A stretch of 64,000 nt of DNA from Variovorax sp. OK212 (GCF_900112425.1 NZ_FOLP01000007.1:124001-188000), one strand, 5' to 3'. Positions 35,899 through 46,583 are shown, counted from the stretch's first letter. Made by a program: numbers and translations. Notes: generated by a model not told the origin, from the sequence alone.

Positions 35899-36711
35899 AT
35901 GAAGCCGCCCGCCACCTCCCATGTGATCAGCCTGTGCATGGACGATGGCGCGCAGGTCGAGGCCATGTTCGCGGGCGACCCCAAGGCGCACTTCGACCTG
36001 CACTGGCACGCCGAGTGGAGCGTGGGCGCGATCCTGGAAGGGCGCTGCGAATTCACCTGCGCGGGCGAGCGGCAGGTGGCCGAAGCCGGCGACCTGGTGC
36101 TGATGGCCCCCTGCATGCTGCACACCGCCGGCGTGAGTGCGCAGGGCTTTCGCATGGTGATGCTGTATGTGCCGCATGCGTGGGTGGCTGCGCAACTCGG
36201 GTGGCCCGTTGCGCAGCGGGGCGAGTTGCGCCGGGGTGTCTGGAAGGACGACTTCACGGCGCGCGCATTGGCGCAGGCCGCGCTGTCGGAAGATGGGGGT
36301 GAGGTCGGGCGATTGCTTGCGCAGGTTCTTCGCGCGCAGACCGGCGACGCGCTGGTCGCCGTCGAGCGGCAGCTGGCCGACGCCCGCGTCGAAGCGGTCT
36401 GCCAGGCCCTTGCCACGGAAGATGCTTGCCGCATCGACCCCGGTGCGCTGGCCCAGCGGCTGGGCGTGTCGCGCGAGCACTTTCACCGGTTGTTCCGCGT
36501 CGCTGTCGGCATGACGCCCGCGCACTACGCCCGGCTGGCACGTATCGGTCGCGCCAAGGTGTTGCTGCGCGAAGGCCAGGCGGCGGCCGAGGTGGCGGTG
36601 CAATGCGGCTTCACGGACCAGGCGCATTTTTCGAGATGGTTCCGGCGCTGCTTTGGGGTGACGCCGGGGAATTACAGGGCTGTGCGGCGGGGCGCGGAAA
36701 GCGCCGTGTAG
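35899..36711 (+). CDS. AraC family transcriptional regulator
   Basis: This 270-aa protein has an N-terminal cupin sensor (FDLHWHAEWSVGAILEGRCEFTCAGERQVAEAGDLVLMAP). The C-terminal double helix-turn-helix has LAQRLGVSREHFHRLFRVAVGMTPAHYARLARIGRAKVLL and VAVQCGFTDQAHFSRWFRRCFGVTPGNYR. The organisation is that of LeuE/YfeG-type regulators near exporters. It follows the decarboxylase-like gene at 34 nt and is 148 nt upstream of the effector locus. Whether it regulates that locus is unknown. Confidence 0.9.
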   Translation: MKPPATSHVISLCMDDGAQVEAMFAGDPKAHFDLHWHAEWSVGAILEGRCEFTCAGERQVAEAGDLVLMAPCMLHTAGVSAQGFRMVMLYVPHAWVAAQLGWPVAQRGELRRGVWKDDFTARALAQAALSEDGGEVGRLLAQVLRAQTGDALVAVERQLADARVEAVCQALATEDACRIDPGALAQRLGVSREHFHRLFRVAVGMTPAHYARLARIGRAKVLLREGQAAAEVAVQCGFTDQAHFSRWFRRCFGVTPGNYRAVRRGAESAV

Positions 36712-36729
36712 CGTCGGCGGCCCGCAATG

Positions 36730-36825
36730 TTCCCATCGGGCGTTGCACTTTCGTTGTATTGGTCGGCTGGCTCGGCGCAAGCTCCACGCGCGCGATGGAA
36801 CTTTCCCTCGCGCTGGCGTTACTCA
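36730..36825 (+). promoter_or_regulatory. Candidate type III regulon promoter elements (weak)
   Basis: Two imperfect matches lie in front of the chaperone-effector operon. TTCC (36730-36733) and TTCG (36750-36753) are spaced by 16 nt, like a PIP/hrpII box (TTCG-N16-TTCG) with one mismatch. GGAACT (36797-36802) and TTACTCA (36819-36825) are spaced by 16 nt, like a hrp box (GGAACC-N15/16-CCACNNA) with three mismatches. The second ends 34 nt before the first ATG. Either could arise by chance. Confidence 0.2.
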
Positions 36826-36859
36826 TGCCGCACACCAAGCAACCAGGAGTGCCGCAGCC

Positions 36860-37309
36860 ATGAGTCCCGAATTCCTACAGTCTTTGCGAGAGCTGGCCCA
36901 GGGCGATCCTGCTGCAATGGGGGATGCCGAGCAGGAGGCCGCCACCGGAGAAGGCGAGCGGGCCACGGTGTTCCGCAACGCCCAGTCGGGTGCGTTGACA
37001 TGCAGCCTGTCGCGTGAAACCACGCAGTTGGACGACGACGGCCGGGCCGCGGTGTGCGAGGCACTTCTGCGCCTCACGGCCAACAGCCGCTTTTCGGAGC
37101 ATCCGCGAACAGGCTCGCTGGAGCCCGATGGCTCCGCCGCCGTCTCGATGGAACTCGCCGCCCCCCTGCTGGCGGAAACGGACAAGCTGGATGCGGAACT
37201 CGATCGCAGCGCCTCGGCGCTGCGCGACTTGCTGAGAACCGGCAGTGCCGCCGTTGCCGCGCTCGATGCGTCCCCGCTCTCGCAGGAGGCCGCATGGATC
37301 AAGGTATGA
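36860..37309 (+). CDS. CesT-like chaperone (probable type III secretion chaperone)
   Basis: This 149-aa acidic protein has AGGAG 10 nt before the ATG. After a polar first 40 residues, it has the alternating pattern of the CesT/SycE class: a helix (AAVCEALLRLTANSRF), a strand pair with GSLEPDGSAAVSMELA, then a helix (LLAETDKLDAELDRSASALRDLLRTG). It has no signal peptide or membrane part. Chaperones of this class bind the N-terminus of one effector in the cytoplasm. The small acidic type, the overlap with the next chaperone-like gene and the following phospholipase support this reading. The assignment is from pattern only. Confidence 0.5.
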   Translation: MSPEFLQSLRELAQGDPAAMGDAEQEAATGEGERATVFRNAQSGALTCSLSRETTQLDDDGRAAVCEALLRLTANSRFSEHPRTGSLEPDGSAAVSMELAAPLLAETDKLDAELDRSASALRDLLRTGSAAVAALDASPLSQEAAWIKV

Positions 37310-37776
37310 CCGAACAGGCCGTGGACATTCCGGTGTTCAAGGAACTGCTGCGCCGCATCGAGGCCGACGCAGGCGGCCCGATCACGCTGGCGTCTCCTCG
37401 CAGCTTCGAGTTGCTGATGCCCGACAACCTGCCGGTGCGCGTGACCGTGCACCCCTCGGACACCAGGCTGGTGGTGGACATCTACCTGTACAACGCGCAA
37501 CTGGTCACGGGCGACCTGCGGACCAACCTGTGCCAGGGCCTGCTGTTGCTGAACCACTCGGGCTTGCGCGGCAGGCCGTTCGCCCTCGGGCTGGACCGGC
37601 GTGACTACGTGCTGCTCACAGCCTCCTTCGCGCTGGACGACGCGTTGCTGGACGAATTCACGGTGCACATGGACTACCTGTGCGGCCAGGCGCGAGAGAT
37701 CCGCGAACTCATCGAAGCCGTCACGTTGGCCAACGAGCAGATCCCCGTCGACATGACGGTTGGCGCCGTGCGCTGA
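37294..37776 (+). CDS. CesT family type III secretion chaperone (SpcU-like)
   Basis: This protein of about 160 aa starts at the ATG at 37294, which has GGAGG just upstream; an ATG at 37306 is the alternative. It overlaps the end of the previous gene. A helix (FKELLRRIEADAG) is followed by strands with ITLASPRSFELLMPDNLPVRVTVH and LVVDIYLYNAQLV. A CesT-type middle (LCQGLLLLNHSGLRGRPFALGLDRRDYVLLTASFALD) and an amphipathic C-terminal helix (EFTVHMDYLCGQAREIRELIEAV) complete it. The order and size fit a dedicated effector chaperone. The ExoU chaperone SpcU is of similar size. Confidence 0.65.
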   Translation: MDQGMTEQAVDIPVFKELLRRIEADAGGPITLASPRSFELLMPDNLPVRVTVHPSDTRLVVDIYLYNAQLVTGDLRTNLCQGLLLLNHSGLRGRPFALGLDRRDYVLLTASFALDDALLDEFTVHMDYLCGQAREIRELIEAVTLANEQIPVDMTVGAVR

Positions 37777-37802
37777 ACCCCCTCATTTGCCCGGAGTAAC
37801 CC

Positions 37803-39902
37803 ATGTCCGACTTCGCGATTCGCAACACGGGCAGCATTGCCCAGACCTGGTCCAAGGAAATGAGCGGCATGAAGCCGCCCATAATCTTCGGGGCCAGGAC
37901 AACGACCCAGCAGAGCGTGGCCCAGTCGAAGGACGCCTTCAAGAGCTACTGCGAGCACAACCTCTCTTCGCTGAGCAAGTTTGTTCCGGCCCGGGAGATG
38001 GCCAGCTTTCAGGGCGCAGCGGCTGCCAAGTTCGACAAGATCGTCAACGCCACTTTCGACAAGGTGCAGGCCGGCACCGACGGCTCCTTCAGGAAGTCCG
38101 AGGTCCACGCCGCGCTGAAAACCGCCAACACGGAAGCCCAGGCGGCCATCAAGGAGCTCGCCCAGAGCTTCTACGGCAAGACCGCGATGGACTGGGACAA
38201 GCAGGTGGAGTCGGCCAGCACCTTCCCCAAGGGCGACAAGGTCAAGGTGTCGTCGGAGGCTTACGGCGATGCGCACCGCGATTTCTCGCGTTACGTGACG
38301 GCCAGGACCGACGACATGCGCGCCCTTGTGCCAGGCGCCAAGCTGGCGCAGTTCGAAGCCGACATCCAGGAGATCCGCAAGCAAGCGCGCGAGACATTGC
38401 GTGACGCCCAGGCCGAGTGCCGAGCGCAGGGCGGCAAGATGCCGGCCTCCCAGTTCCAGGCCACCGTGCGCGAGGTGCACACGGCGATGCTCGGCCGGCT
38501 CATTGCGTTGAGTGACCGCAGCACCGAGACAGACATTACCCCGCAAGTCGTCAAGGGCGCCTCCGGCGGCTTCACCCTCATCCGCAAGGCGCCGTCGCTG
38601 GAAAACCTCGTGCTGCAAGGCGGTGGCGCCAAGGGCGTGGGCAATCCCCCGGCCTTGCTCGAGCTGGGCAAGCTGGGCGTGATCGGTGGCCTCAAGCATG
38701 TCGTGGGCACCTCCGCGGGCGCGCTGACCGCTGCCTGCCTGGCGTCGGGCATGTCGGGAACGGCCTTCCAGGCGCTGATGGACAACACGCCCATGCCGAG
38801 CCTGGCCGACGACTTGCCCAATTTCGGCGCCATCTATCCAGGGATGCAGTTCAAGGATTCGTCGGACGTGGGTCGCTTCGATCGCTTCGCCATCTCGCAC
38901 GCCGGGGGCGGCAAGGATTTCTCCGCGCAGAAGGCGTTGGCCATCCTCGACGAGCAGACCTCGCGCAGCGTGGGCGCCTTCGTGGACAAGAACGCACAGG
39001 CGATTTCAGATGCCGTGGGTGACGGCCGCATCACGCAGCAGGAAGCAGACCGGCTCGATGTGTTCAAGGGGCTGACCGCTGCGTCTTTCACCCAGGACCG
39101 CACCAACATGATGCTGACCTTCAACGATTTGTCGATCCTGAGCAAGATCAAGCCGGAGACATTCAAGGAACTCACGCTCACAGGCTTCAACAAGACGGAC
39201 AGGCAGACCGAGATGTTCAACCGGACGACAACGCCGGACATGCCGGTGGCGCTGGCCGGACGCATCTCGATGGCCATTCCCGTCTACTTCGAATCCGTCA
39301 TGCATGGCGGAAAGGAATATGTGGACGGCGGCGTGGGCAGCAACGTGCCATCCGAGGCGGTGAAACCGACAGACACCGACAGGCTTGTGCAGCAGGACGC
39401 CATGGCAAAGACCATGGTGATGGTCTTCGACGACAACGGCAAGGGCTTCAAGACCTTGCATGGACGGAACCTGGAAGTCGCGCCGCCGACTCGCAAGGAG
39501 GTGAACGATCTCGGCGCGCGCGTGGTGCGCGATGCATCCGGCGCCGACTATTTGCAGACCCTCTCCAACGACAAGGTCAAGACATACGCCTCCGGTCCCA
39601 ATGTGCACGTCGTCTTCCATGGCAACGTGGACACCTTCGACCTGAACGCCACGGCGGCTCAGAAGAGCTTCGCCAAGGAAATGGCCACGATGAAGACGCT
39701 GGAGCAGATCCAGAACAAGCAGAACGAAGCCGTGGAGGTAGAGCTCGACAGCGTGGCGCAGGCGCTGGGCTTCCTGTCGATCGCCGAAAAGGGCGCGGTC
39801 GTCGCCCAGGGAGAACCGCAGGCTCGGCATTTTGCGCAGGCGGACGACTACAACGCAGCCAAGGCGCTCTATGACGGCTGCCGAGGCGAACTGCGCTCCT
39901 GA
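37803..39902 (+). CDS. ExoU-like patatin phospholipase, probable type III effector
   Basis: This 699-aa protein follows GGAG at a 27-nt gap after the chaperone-like gene. The N-terminal 250 residues are polar and helical with no signal peptide. The patatin core begins with the oxyanion loop QGGGAKGVGNPPALLELGKLG (Gly273-Gly278). It continues with the serine elbow VGTSAGALTAACLASGM (Ser304) and the dyad Asp in DGGVGSNVP (Asp508). The Ser-Asp distance (204) is close to that of ExoU (S142-D344). The part after Asp508 (191 residues) is shorter than in ExoU. An EF-hand-like loop DAVGDGRITQQE lies at 403-414. It likely hydrolyses host phospholipids; whether it needs a host activator such as ubiquitin is unknown. 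Confidence 0.82.
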   Translation: MSDFAIRNTGSIAQTWSKEMSGMKPPIIFGARTTTQQSVAQSKDAFKSYCEHNLSSLSKFVPAREMASFQGAAAAKFDKIVNATFDKVQAGTDGSFRKSEVHAALKTANTEAQAAIKELAQSFYGKTAMDWDKQVESASTFPKGDKVKVSSEAYGDAHRDFSRYVTARTDDMRALVPGAKLAQFEADIQEIRKQARETLRDAQAECRAQGGKMPASQFQATVREVHTAMLGRLIALSDRSTETDITPQVVKGASGGFTLIRKAPSLENLVLQGGGAKGVGNPPALLELGKLGVIGGLKHVVGTSAGALTAACLASGMSGTAFQALMDNTPMPSLADDLPNFGAIYPGMQFKDSSDVGRFDRFAISHAGGGKDFSAQKALAILDEQTSRSVGAFVDKNAQAISDAVGDGRITQQEADRLDVFKGLTAASFTQDRTNMMLTFNDLSILSKIKPETFKELTLTGFNKTDRQTEMFNRTTTPDMPVALAGRISMAIPVYFESVMHGGKEYVDGGVGSNVPSEAVKPTDTDRLVQQDAMAKTMVMVFDDNGKGFKTLHGRNLEVAPPTRKEVNDLGARVVRDASGADYLQTLSNDKVKTYASGPNVHVVFHGNVDTFDLNATAAQKSFAKEMATMKTLEQIQNKQNEAVEVELDSVAQALGFLSIAEKGAVVAQGEPQARHFAQADDYNAAKALYDGCRGELRS

Positions 39903-39912
39903 GGACGTGCGC

Positions 39913-39936
39913 GCGGGGGCTGACGAATGCCCCCGC
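39913..39936 (+). terminator. Terminator-like hairpin after effector gene
   Basis: The perfect arms GCGGGGGC and GCCCCCGC enclose an 8-nt loop. It lies 10 nt after the effector stop. No T tract follows. Confidence 0.5.
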
Positions 39937-40091
39937 CATGACCCGTTTGTCGTTCCGGTATGGGATACCTGTGAAAATGCGCGCTGTACGCGCCGCCAGA
40001 GCGGGGCCCCTACGCTGGCCTTGGCACGCTCCTGCGGTTGCGGTGTGAAATTGCGAATGGGTATTGCGCCCCCCATAGACCGCCTCCAGCC

Positions 40092-41093
40092 TTGAAAAAC
40101 ACAGAACCCAATCCGAGTCACAGCCTTTGGCGCCTGTCGGTCGCACCCATGATGGACTGGACCGACCGCCATTGCCGCTACCTCCACCGCCTGCTGTCCC
40201 GCCACGCATTGCTCTACACCGAGATGGTGACGACGGGCGCGCTGATCCATGGCGACGTGCCGCGGCACCTTCGCTTCAACGCCGAAGAGCACCCGCTGGC
40301 GCTGCAGCTCGGCGGCAGCGAGCCGGCCGACCTGGCGCATTGCGCGAAGCTGGGCGAGGAGTGGGGCTACGACGAGATCAACCTGAACTGCGGCTGCCCG
40401 AGCGAGCGCGTGCAGCGCGGCGCGTTCGGCGCCTGCCTGATGAACGAGCCGCAACTGGTGGCCGACTGCGTGAAGGCGATGGTCGACGTGGTCGGCATTC
40501 CGGTCACGGTGAAGCACCGCATCGGCATCGACAAGATCGAGAGCTACGAGTTCGTGCGCGACTTCGTCGGCAAGGTGAGCGAGGCGGGTTGCGAGACTTT
40601 CATCGTGCATGCGCGCAACGCCTGGCTGCAGGGCCTGAGCCCGAAGCAGAACCGCGAGATTCCGCCGCTGCGCTACGAGCTGGTGCACCGGCTGAAGCAC
40701 GAGTTTCCGTCGCTGCGCTTTGCCATCAACGGCGGCATTTCGGTGAACGCGCAGGTGTACGAGCACCTGCGCCTGCTCGACGGCGTGATGGTGGGCCGCG
40801 AGGCGTACCACAACCCCTGGTGGCTGGCCGAGTGGGACGCCGAGTTCTACGGCGCCGCGCCGCAGGCGCTGACGCGCGAAGAGGTCGAGTCGCTGATGTG
40901 CGACTACATGGCCCGCGAAGCCGCCGAGCACGGCACGAACTGGTGGTCGATCGCGCGCCACATGCTGGGCCTGCGCAACGGCCTGCCGGGCGCGCGCCGC
41001 TGGCGCCAGGTGTGGAGCGACCACAAGATGAAGACGCGGCCGGCGCACGAGGTCATGGCCCTGGCGCACGAGTCGGTCGCGCAAGCCGCCTGA
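40092..41093 (+). CDS. dusA: tRNA-dihydrouridine(20/20a) synthase
   Basis: This protein of about 333 aa starts at a TTG just before KNTEPNPSHSLWRLSVAPMMDWTDRHCR. The N-terminal FMN barrel carries APMMDWTD, LQLGGSEP and the catalytic Cys in INLNCGCPSERVQRG. KHRIGID and FAINGGI complete the phosphate site. The C-terminal tRNA-binding helical domain has NWWSIARHMLGLRNGLPGARRWR, typical of DusA rather than DusB/C. It reduces uridine at positions 20/20a of tRNA. The start codon is uncertain; no ATG gives a full-length protein. Confidence 0.88.
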   Translation: MKNTEPNPSHSLWRLSVAPMMDWTDRHCRYLHRLLSRHALLYTEMVTTGALIHGDVPRHLRFNAEEHPLALQLGGSEPADLAHCAKLGEEWGYDEINLNCGCPSERVQRGAFGACLMNEPQLVADCVKAMVDVVGIPVTVKHRIGIDKIESYEFVRDFVGKVSEAGCETFIVHARNAWLQGLSPKQNREIPPLRYELVHRLKHEFPSLRFAINGGISVNAQVYEHLRLLDGVMVGREAYHNPWWLAEWDAEFYGAAPQALTREEVESLMCDYMAREAAEHGTNWWSIARHMLGLRNGLPGARRWRQVWSDHKMKTRPAHEVMALAHESVAQAA

Positions 41094-41193
41094 CGGCCGG
41101 CGCAGCGCGCTCTCTTTTTCTTCTTTCGAGGCACACCGGCCGCCATGCGCGGCGCGCGGTGTTTTCCTCTGCACGCCTCTGCTTCCTTGAAAT

Positions 41194-41206
41194 GAAACAC
41201 TGTTTC
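41194..41206. promoter_or_regulatory. Palindromic operator candidate upstream of IclR gene
   Basis: The arms GAAACA and TGTTTC around a central C form a perfect palindrome, with extra flanking GAAA on both sides. It lies 88 nt before the IclR ATG in an AT-rich stretch. It resembles IclR-family recognition sites and may serve autoregulation. Confidence 0.4.
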
Positions 41207-41293
41207 GAAATCTCTACGGTGTGATATCTGGCGCGTCAACCGTTTTTTGCTGAAAAATGAGGAGCATCAGGGAAATAAAAAAGGTTTCGATAC

Positions 41294-42079
41294 ATGAATG
41301 ACGCGATTGGCGGCAAGGAAGAAGTAAGCGCGCTCGGCCGGGGCCTGGCCCTTCTCAAGGTCATCGGCATGGCGGCGGCACCGATAGGCAATCGCGAACT
41401 GGCAGACACCACGGGCATCCCCAAAGCCACGGTGTCACGGCTCACCGCCACGCTGGTGAGCGCGGGGTACCTGCGGCAGTCGCAGGACAGCGAGCGCTTC
41501 AGCCTCGGCCCGGCGCTGCTCGACATGAGCGCCCGCTACCTGCGGCATTTCGACCTGCGCACGATGGCGCGGCCTTACTTGGCCGAACTCTCGGAATCGG
41601 CCGGCGTGAGCGTGCACCTGGTGGTGCGCGACGAGCTCGACATGCTGGTCATCGACTCGCTGCGGCCCCGCTCGGTGGTGATCAGCTCGCGCATCGAGGT
41701 CGGCACGCGCATGACCATCGCCACCTCGGCCGCCGGCCGGGCCTACCTAGCTGCGCTGCCGGCGCCCGAGCAGGCGGTGCTGATGGAAGAGATCCGGCTC
41801 GAGAGCGGAGAGAACTGGGACGCCATCGAGCCGCGCCTCGCGGCCGGGCTCGACGAGTACGCGCGGCTGGGCTACTGCGGCTCGTTCGGTGAATGGAACC
41901 CGCACATCCATGCGATCGGCTTCGCGCTGCAGGGGCCGCGCGGTGAACGGTATGCGGTGAGCTGCGGCGGGCCGGCCTACCTGCTGCCGAAGGACGCGAT
42001 GGTCGCGCGCATCGGGCCGTTGCTGGTGGAGGCGGCGCAGCGCATTGCCGGGGAAGCCGGCACCCTGAACGTCGACTGA
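41294..42079 (+). CDS. IclR family transcriptional regulator
   Basis: This 261-aa protein has an N-terminal winged helix (SALGRGLALLKVIGMAAAPIGNRELADTTGIPKATVSRLTATLVSAGYL) and an IclR effector domain (VHLVVRDELDMLVIDSLRP, TIATSAAGRAYLAALP, SFGEWNPHIHAIGFAL). Its ligand is probably a small acid. It is convergent with the GntR gene that controls the propionate operon. A direct link to that operon is not shown by the sequence. Confidence 0.9.
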   Translation: MNDAIGGKEEVSALGRGLALLKVIGMAAAPIGNRELADTTGIPKATVSRLTATLVSAGYLRQSQDSERFSLGPALLDMSARYLRHFDLRTMARPYLAELSESAGVSVHLVVRDELDMLVIDSLRPRSVVISSRIEVGTRMTIATSAAGRAYLAALPAPEQAVLMEEIRLESGENWDAIEPRLAAGLDEYARLGYCGSFGEWNPHIHAIGFALQGPRGERYAVSCGGPAYLLPKDAMVARIGPLLVEAAQRIAGEAGTLNVD

Positions 42080-42130
42080 CAGCGTCGACCGACAACGCCG
42101 GCGGACAACGCCGACTGAGCCGCCGCGCGC

Positions 42131-42772
42131 CTAGTTCGCGGCTTCCAGCCCGTTCTGGAAATGCTCGCGCATGCGGCTCATGGCGGCCTCGGCGTCGCGC
42201 GCCTCGATGGCTGCCATCACCGCGCGGTGCTCCGCCAGCGACTCGCCGATGCGGCCCGCCTTCAGCAGCGAGTTGTGCCGGTTGAGCTTCATCACCTTGC
42301 GCAGGTCGGCCACCATCTGGTCGCGCCACTTGTTGTTGGCAATGGCCAGCAGCTGCATGTGGAAGCGCTCGTTCACCGCAAAGAAGTGCTCGCGGTCTTC
42401 GGGCGAGGCCGCGGCCTCCAGCTCGGAATGCAATGCCTTGAGCTCGGCGCGCTGCGCGTCGGTGGCGCGCTCGGCCACCACGCCGGCGGCGTCGCTTTCC
42501 AGCAGGGAGAGCAGGTGGTACACGTCCGCCAGGTCCTGCTCGGACACCTCGGTCACGTAGGCGCCGCGGCGCACCTTCATCGTCACCAGGCCTTCGGCCG
42601 CCAGTACTTTCAGCGCCTCGCGCAGCGGCGTGCGGCTGATGCCGTATTCCTCGGCCAGCTTGAGTTCGTCGATCCAGCTGCCGGGCTCCAGCTCGCGGCG
42701 GAAGATCCGCTGGCGCAGCAGCTCGGCCACCTCTTCATAGAGGGCGCGGGGGGTGAGGGTGACGGCGGACAT
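42131..42772 (-). CDS. GntR family regulator, FCD subfamily
   Basis: This 213-aa protein has the GntR winged helix (ALYEEVAELLRQRIFRRELEPGSWIDELKLAEEYGISRTPLREALKVLAAEGLV) and an FCD effector domain with the metal-ligand pattern ESDAAGVVAERATDAQRAE and SLAEHRAVMAAIEARDAE. It is divergent from the methylmalonyl-CoA mutase operon with 129 nt between. It is the most likely local repressor of propionate metabolism; the ligand could be propionyl-CoA, methylcitrate or a related acid (inference). Confidence 0.9.
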   Translation of the reverse strand: MSAVTLTPRALYEEVAELLRQRIFRRELEPGSWIDELKLAEEYGISRTPLREALKVLAAEGLVTMKVRRGAYVTEVSEQDLADVYHLLSLLESDAAGVVAERATDAQRAELKALHSELEAAASPEDREHFFAVNERFHMQLLAIANNKWRDQMVADLRKVMKLNRHNSLLKAGRIGESLAEHRAVMAAIEARDAEAAMSRMREHFQNGLEAAN

Positions 42773-42901
42773 GGGGCGGACTGTACTTCAAAAAAGGCGT
42801 TTGAATTAATAATTATGGATGGGGTAGACTCGCGGCCGGCTTGCAAATCCGTGCAGGCAAATTTGCGAACCCCCTTGCAAGACTCTGCGAACGGCCCCTT
42901 C
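42773..42901. promoter_or_regulatory. Divergent promoter region with AT-rich island before mutase operon
   Basis: In a very GC-rich surrounding, 42799-42817 (TTTGAATTAATAATTATGG) is strongly AT-rich and partly palindromic, suited to a GntR operator and promoter. GCAAAT/ATTTGC-like half-sites follow at 42842-42870. No exact -35/-10 pair is clear. Confidence 0.4.
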
Positions 42902-45064
<2,163 letters not shown>

Positions 45065-45072
45065 GACGCGAC

Positions 45073-45546
45073 GTGAGCGATCTCTTGTCGCGGCTGTCGC
45101 TGCAGCCGGTGGACTCCAGCGATTTCGAAGCCATGCTGGCCCTGCGCGTCGACGCGATGCGCCCGAGCCTGGAGCGCGTGGGCCGCTTCGACCCCGAGCG
45201 TTCGCGCGAGCGCCTGAGCGCGGGCTTCGTGGTGCCCTACATGCACCACATCGTGCTCGACGGCGAGCAGCGCGTGGGCTTCGTCACGCTCAAGCCCGAG
45301 GGCAGCGACGCGCTGCGCCTGGACCACCTCTACCTGCGCACCGGCTTCCAGGGCCTGGGCATCGGCGAATGGGTGCTCGAGTGGGCCAAGGCGCAGGCGC
45401 GCGAACAGCAACGCGACATTGCGCTCACCGCGCTGGTGAAGAGCGACGCCAACCGCTTCTACCTGCGGCACGGCTTCGTGCTCGAAGGAGAGGAGGGCGT
45501 CGACCTGCATTACCGCTGGCGCGTGGCGTCGGAGGCGGCGTGCTGA
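45073..45546 (+). CDS. GNAT family N-acetyltransferase
   Basis: This 157-aa protein starts at a GTG 8 nt after the mutase stop. The acetyl-CoA loop is in LRTGFQGLGIGEWVLEWAK, and the end DANRFYLRHGFVLEGEEG is the usual GNAT strand-helix. Its overlap with meaB suggests translational coupling. Acetyltransferases beside acyl-CoA mutases may acylate proteins or small amines. The substrate is unknown. Confidence 0.85.
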   Translation: MSDLLSRLSLQPVDSSDFEAMLALRVDAMRPSLERVGRFDPERSRERLSAGFVVPYMHHIVLDGEQRVGFVTLKPEGSDALRLDHLYLRTGFQGLGIGEWVLEWAKAQAREQQRDIALTALVKSDANRFYLRHGFVLEGEEGVDLHYRWRVASEAAC

Positions 45547-46583
45547 ACACGGTGCTGGAGCTCGAGCGTGCGCTGACCGATTCGCCCGGCATGGCGCAGC
45601 GACGCGCCATCGCCAAGGCCATCACGCTGCTCGAATCGACGCGCGCCGACCACCGCACGCAGGCCGACGAGCTGCTCACCGCGCTGTTGCCACGCACCGG
45701 CCAGTCGTTTCGCCTCGGCATCTCGGGCGTGCCCGGTGTCGGCAAGTCGACCTTCATCGAAACGCTCGGGCTGCTGCTGATCGACAAGGGCCACCGCGTG
45801 GCGGTGCTCACCATCGACCCGTCGTCCACCGTGTCGGGCGGCTCCATCCTGGGTGACAAGACGCGCATGGAGCGGCTGTCGGTGCACGAGCGCGCCTACA
45901 TCCGGCCGAGCCCGTCGAGCGGCACGCTGGGCGGCGTGGCCGAGAAGACGCGCGAGGCCATGCTGGTGTGCGAGGCCGCGGGTTACGACGTCGTGATCGT
46001 CGAGACCGTGGGCGTGGGCCAGAGCGAAACGGCCGTGGCCGGCATGACCGACATGTTCGTGCTGATGCAGTTGCCCAACGCGGGCGACGACCTGCAGGCG
46101 ATCAAGAAGGGCGTGATGGAAATCGCCGACCTGGTGGTCATCAACAAGGCCGACATCGACGCCGCCGCCGCCACGCGCGCGCAGGCGCAGATCACCTCGG
46201 CGCTGCGCCTGTTCGGCCACCAGGGCAACCCCGAGCACGCACATGCGGTGCACGACGCGCACAGCGGCGCCGAAGTGCGTTTCTGGCTGCCCAAGGTGCT
46301 GCAGTTGAGTGCGCTCGCGGGCACCGGTGTCGAGGCCTTCTGGGACGCCGTCACGCAGTTCAGGCAACTGCAGACCGCCAACGGCAAGCTGGCCAAGCGC
46401 CGCGAGAAGCAGGCGCTGTCGTGGATGTGGGAGCGCATCGACGCGGGGCTCAAGCAGGCGTTTCGCCAGCATCCCCAGGTGCGCGCGTCGCTCGTCGAAC
46501 TGACGGGCCAGGTGACCAGCGGGCACACGCCCGCCTCGGTGGCGGCAAGACAGTTGCTGGCGGCTTTCCGGACTTCGGTGTGA
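45540..46583 (+). CDS. meaB: MeaB/ArgK-type GTPase, mutase chaperone
   Basis: This protein of about 347 aa is a G3E P-loop GTPase. Walker A is GVPGVGKST, switch parts are TIDPSSTVSGGSILGDKTRM, and Walker B lies in DVVIVETVGVGQSE. The base-specificity motif is VINKAD. MeaB loads, protects and reactivates the B12 cofactor of methylmalonyl-CoA mutase. The GTG start at 45540 overlaps the GNAT stop. Its position just behind the mutase is the usual arrangement. Confidence 0.92.
   Translation: MLNTVLELERALTDSPGMAQRRAIAKAITLLESTRADHRTQADELLTALLPRTGQSFRLGISGVPGVGKSTFIETLGLLLIDKGHRVAVLTIDPSSTVSGGSILGDKTRMERLSVHERAYIRPSPSSGTLGGVAEKTREAMLVCEAAGYDVVIVETVGVGQSETAVAGMTDMFVLMQLPNAGDDLQAIKKGVMEIADLVVINKADIDAAAATRAQAQITSALRLFGHQGNPEHAHAVHDAHSGAEVRFWLPKVLQLSALAGTGVEAFWDAVTQFRQLQTANGKLAKRREKQALSWMWERIDAGLKQAFRQHPQVRASLVELTGQVTSGHTPASVAARQLLAAFRTSV

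Noticed and set aside
37803..39902. Housekeeping patatin of the RssA/YchK type
   Set aside because: Those are about 300 aa; this one has long N- and C-terminal parts and chaperone-like genes in front of it.
40038..40091. Upstream TTG start for dusA giving a longer protein
   Set aside because: The extra residues (RCEIANGYCAPHRPPP) have no family match; the TTG at 40092 gives the usual length.
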